DNA from: an uncultured Collinsella sp.
GTDB taxonomy: Bacteria; Actinomycetota; Coriobacteriia; Coriobacteriales; Coriobacteriaceae
Reading direction: 5' to 3'
Length of the DNA stretch: 15,977 nt
Assembly (NCBI GenBank): GCA_947002045.1
Contig: CAMQJB010000045.1
Location: 1 to 15,977 of the forward strand
Position numbers and translations under genes: made by a program. Below, one piece after another: positions 13,470 to 15,977 of this stretch. The notes beneath the pieces are model-generated. The model ran no database searches. It saw only the letters and a list, made by a program, of their open reading frames with translations, and was not told the DNA's origin. How positions within the stretch are numbered: the first letter of the stretch is position 1; every line of letters begins with the position of its first letter.

Positions 13470-14450
13470 ATGAAATTCGCACGCGATTGTCGTTCGAGCG
13501 AATCCAACGAAGCAACCGCGCAGCTGCTGTTCGAAGCGCTGCCGTGGATTAAAAACCTGACCGGCAAGACGGTCGTGATCAAGTATGGCGGAGCGGCCAT
13601 GGTCGATGAGCAACTGCGCCGCGACGTGATGAGCGACATCGTTTTGCTCAAGATCATCGGCATGCGCCCCGTCATCGTGCATGGCGGCGGCAAAGCCATC
13701 AACGAGGCACTCAGCCACTATGACATCCCTGTCGAATTTAAGAACGGGCAGCGCGTGACTACGCCGGCGACCATGGATATCGTGCGCGAGGTGCTGGGCG
13801 GCAAGGTTAACCAGGAGCTGGTCGCTGCCATCAACCACCACGGTAATTTGGCCGTAGGCGTGTCGGGCAGCGATGCCGGCACGCTCATCGCCGAGCCGCT
13901 CGACCCCGAACTCGGTCGCGTGGGCAAAGTGACGCACGTCAACACCGACTATATCGAGCGCTTGCTCGATAGCGAGTACATTCCCGTTATCGCTACCGTC
14001 GCGGCGGGGGAGGACGGCGGATTCTTCAACATCAATGCCGACACCGCTGCCGGTGCCGTTGCGGCGGCGCTTCACGCGCATAAGGCGATTTTTTTGACCG
14101 ATGTCGACGGCCTGTACAAGGATTTTAGCGACAAGGACTCGCTTATCTCCAACCTGACGCTCGACGAGGTCAACGAGATACTCTACGGCGGGGAGGTCGA
14201 CAAGGGCATGATTCCCAAGCTGCGCGCCGCCGTCGATGCGCTTGCTGCTGGCGTGTTCCGAGCCCACATCATCAACGGCACGACGCCGCACTCGCTGCTG
14301 CTGGAGCTGCTGACCGATGCCGGCGTCGGTACCGTGATCCATTCCACCGAGACGGCCTACGAGTTCGATACGCATCCGCATCCGCTTTCGACCTTTGCGG
14401 CGCGCCTGACCGAGAACCTCGACGAGGTCGAGAAGCTCCAGACGGTCTAG
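13470..14450 (+). CDS. argB: N-acetylglutamate kinase
   Basis: A 326-residue amino-acid kinase that phosphorylates N-acetylglutamate, the second step of arginine synthesis. Motifs are VIKYGGAAM (36-44), IVHGGGKAIN (69-78), NADTAAGAVA (189-198), LTDVDGLY (209-216) and the GMIPK loop (246-250). The N-terminal stretch of about 15 residues, then LLFEALPWIKNL, fits the N-helix of hexameric, arginine-inhibited kinases, as expected next to argJ. After the usual end near VGTVIHS (286-292), a tail of about 30 residues follows (293-326). The start at 13470 has GAGG (13460-13463) six nt upstream; an upstream TTG at 13419 lacks a ribosome site. It follows argJ by 80 bp. Confidence 0.95.
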   Translation: MKFARDCRSSESNEATAQLLFEALPWIKNLTGKTVVIKYGGAAMVDEQLRRDVMSDIVLLKIIGMRPVIVHGGGKAINEALSHYDIPVEFKNGQRVTTPATMDIVREVLGGKVNQELVAAINHHGNLAVGVSGSDAGTLIAEPLDPELGRVGKVTHVNTDYIERLLDSEYIPVIATVAAGEDGGFFNINADTAAGAVAAALHAHKAIFLTDVDGLYKDFSDKDSLISNLTLDEVNEILYGGEVDKGMIPKLRAAVDALAAGVFRAHIINGTTPHSLLLELLTDAGVGTVIHSTETAYEFDTHPHPLSTFAARLTENLDEVEKLQTV

Positions 14451-14519
14451 CCGACCCGCGGTCGTCGCGTCCCTGCACCCATAGCCCTGCGCCGTACGGC
14501 GCCCAACGAAAGGCATCTC

Positions 14520-15803
14520 ATGTCACTTGCAACTCAGCAATCGCTCGAATCCCATTACGTTATGCATACCTTTGGTCGCTCGCCGGTAGAGTTTGTCGAA
14601 GGTCACGGTATGAAGCTCATCGGTGACGATGGTCGTGAGTATCTCGACTTTCTCGCTGGTATCGGTGTGTGCAGCCTTGGCCACGGCAACCCTGCAGTGC
14701 TCTCGGCGCTCGAGGCTCAGACCAAAAAGCTTCTGCATGTCTCCAACTATTTCTACATCGAGCAGCGTGGACAGGTCGCGGCGCTGCTGTCCAAGCTTGC
14801 CAACGACGACGTAGATGGTGCGTGCGTGCTGGCCGATGCCATTGCCGCCGGCGATGAGACCACGGCCGCTGCGCTCGGTGCCCCGGCTGCGGACGAGCAG
14901 GTGTGGGAGACGTTCTTTGCCAATTCTGGTGCCGAAGCCAACGAGGGCTCGATGAAGCTTGCGCGTCTGTACGCCAAGCGTGCTGGTAACGGCGGCAACA
15001 CCATCGTATGCATGCGTGGCGGCTTCCACGGCCGTACGCTCGAGACCATTGCCGCCACCATGCAGGATTGGCTACAGGACAGTTTCCGTCCGCTGCCGGG
15101 TGGCTTTGTGGCCTGTACACCCAACGATGTCGACGAACTGCGTTCGATCTTTAAGCAGCTGGGAAGCGAGGTCTGCGCCGTCATGCTCGAGCCGATTCAG
15201 GGCGAGAGCGGCGTGCACCCCATGACCGAGGAGTTTATGGCGGCGGCGCGCGACTTGGCACACGAGGTGGGCGCCGTTCTTATCGCCGACGAGGTCCAGT
15301 GTGGCATCTTCCGCTCCGGCAAGCCGTTTGCATTCCAGACCTATGGCGTGGAGCCCGACATTATGAGCCTTGCCAAGGGCATTGCCGACGGTGTGCCTGT
15401 GGGTGCCGTGGTGGCAAAGAAGGAAATCGCCGACGTCTTTAAGCCCGGCGATCATGGTTCGACCTTCGGTGGCAGCTGCTTGGCCATCGCGGCGTGTGCC
15501 GCGACGCTCTCCGCGCTTGTGCACGGCGATTATGCCGAGCATGCTGCCAAGGTTGGCGCCTATATGGAGCAGGCGCTGGCTAAGCTTCCGCATGTGGTAG
15601 AGGTGCGTGGTCGCGGCCTGATGCTCGGCTGCGATTTGGATGATGCCGCGGGTGATGCACACGACGTCGTGGCCCGTGCATTGGGGGCTGGTGCCGTGAT
15701 CAACGCTACAGGCGCACATACGCTGCGCTTCCTTCCGCCGCTCGTGTGCGAGGAGGCCGATGTGGACAGCCTGATCGAGATCCTGGCGGGTGTTTTGGCC
15801 TAG
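14520..15803 (+). CDS. argD: Acetylornithine aminotransferase (class III, PLP)
   Basis: A 427-residue PLP-dependent aminotransferase that interconverts N-acetylglutamate semialdehyde and N-acetylornithine. Visible signatures are NSGAEAN (135-141), GGFHGRT (167-173), LIADEVQ (254-260, with Asp257 contacting the PLP ring nitrogen) and SLAKGIADGVPVGAV with the Schiff-base Lys286. An insert-like segment rich in Asp/Ala (about 96-129) sits between the LSKLA helix and NSGAEAN, where family members have only a few residues. The start at 14520 has AAAGG (about 14508-14512) at a good distance. Assignment as ArgD, not another ornithine/4-aminobutyrate transaminase, relies on its place as fourth gene of argCJBD. 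Some ArgD enzymes also act in lysine synthesis. Confidence 0.93.
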   Translation: MSLATQQSLESHYVMHTFGRSPVEFVEGHGMKLIGDDGREYLDFLAGIGVCSLGHGNPAVLSALEAQTKKLLHVSNYFYIEQRGQVAALLSKLANDDVDGACVLADAIAAGDETTAAALGAPAADEQVWETFFANSGAEANEGSMKLARLYAKRAGNGGNTIVCMRGGFHGRTLETIAATMQDWLQDSFRPLPGGFVACTPNDVDELRSIFKQLGSEVCAVMLEPIQGESGVHPMTEEFMAAARDLAHEVGAVLIADEVQCGIFRSGKPFAFQTYGVEPDIMSLAKGIADGVPVGAVVAKKEIADVFKPGDHGSTFGGSCLAIAACAATLSALVHGDYAEHAAKVGAYMEQALAKLPHVVEVRGRGLMLGCDLDDAAGDAHDVVARALGAGAVINATGAHTLRFLPPLVCEEADVDSLIEILAGVLA

Positions 15804-15814
15804 CGCCATCAGAC

Positions 15815-15892
15815 ATAGCAATTTGGAGCGGGTTTCAGGCTGTCACGTGCCGTTTGGCGCACGATTGGGCGAACTGGAGCCCGTTTTGCTAT
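15815..15892. repeat. Structured intergenic element after argD
   Basis: A 78-bp nested inverted repeat. ATAGCAA (15815-15821) pairs with TTGCTAT (15886-15892), CGGGTTTCAG (15829-15838) with CTGGAGCCCG (15874-15883) using two G-U pairs in the plus-strand transcript, and CGTGC (15846-15850) with GCACG (15859-15863). There is no ORF. It could mark the end of the argCJBD transcript, though no T-run follows, or be another repeat or small RNA fold. Confidence 0.5.
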
Positions 15893-15923
15893 CGATTTAC
15901 CATGGCTGGGATAGGCCGTGTGC

Positions 15924-15954
15924 AAAAAAGAAAGGCCTCCATCACTGGAGGCCT
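15924..15954 (-). terminator. Intrinsic terminator facing left, from a gene beyond the right edge
   Basis: A perfect 8-bp stem AGGCCTCC/GGAGGCCT (15933-15940, 15947-15954) has a 6-nt loop. On the minus strand it is followed by TTCTTTTTT. This is a classic terminator for leftward transcription. The gene it serves would enter from past 15977; only a few codons could lie in the window, so no CDS is called. Confidence 0.75.
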
Positions 15955-15977
15955 AACAATTCAATGGTGGGCGATGA

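Noticed and set aside
13386..14516. 376-aa minus-strand frame over argB
   Set aside because: argB motifs are unambiguous and the minus frame has no family features.

Overview
The window reads as chromosomal DNA from a GC-rich, anaerobe-like bacterium. The best guess is a Coriobacteriia member of the Collinsella type. This is an inference from protein style, GC-rich third codon positions, strong AGGAGG-type ribosome sites and the mix of genes (amidohydrolases, a stand-alone groESL operon, an ECF riboflavin importer, a clustered argCJBD operon). No marker gene settles it. I see no phage, transposase, CRISPR, tRNA or rRNA.

Layout. Positions 135-1598 (minus) and 1766-3403 (plus) are divergent hydrolase genes: an M20-family metallo-amidohydrolase with an unusual C-terminal extension, and a YtcJ-type amidohydrolase closed by a strong intrinsic terminator (3421-3459). 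Positions 3828-5855 hold groES-groEL. This operon is bracketed by two large palindromic elements (3484-3699 and 5886-6022) that share architecture and short sequence blocks, and look like two copies of one intergenic repeat or structured-RNA family. Positions 6193-10657 form a flavin region. A promoter leads into an FMN riboswitch whose closing helix can cover the ribosome-binding site of a RibU-type substrate-binding subunit. An EcfA1-EcfA2 fusion ATPase and EcfT follow with overlapping stop/start codons, and then two tandem small flavin-binding (pyridoxamine-phosphate-oxidase-like) proteins. A long hairpin (10693-10750) ends this block.

Positions 10792-15803 hold the arginine operon argC-argJ-argB-argD. 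It is preceded by two 18-bp ARG-box-like sites separated by 3 bp, the arrangement expected for an ArgR hexamer. Together argC, argJ, argB and argD take glutamate to N-acetylornithine and recycle the acetyl group to ornithine. argF, argG and argH are not in view. After argD there is another partly palindromic intergenic segment (15815-15892) and a terminator pointing left (15924-15954), which probably belongs to a gene entering from beyond the right edge.

Most of the window is ordinary metabolism. The parts most worth a second look are the paired palindromic elements around groESL, the riboswitch-controlled flavin operon with its attached flavin-binding paralogues, and the ARG-box pair.
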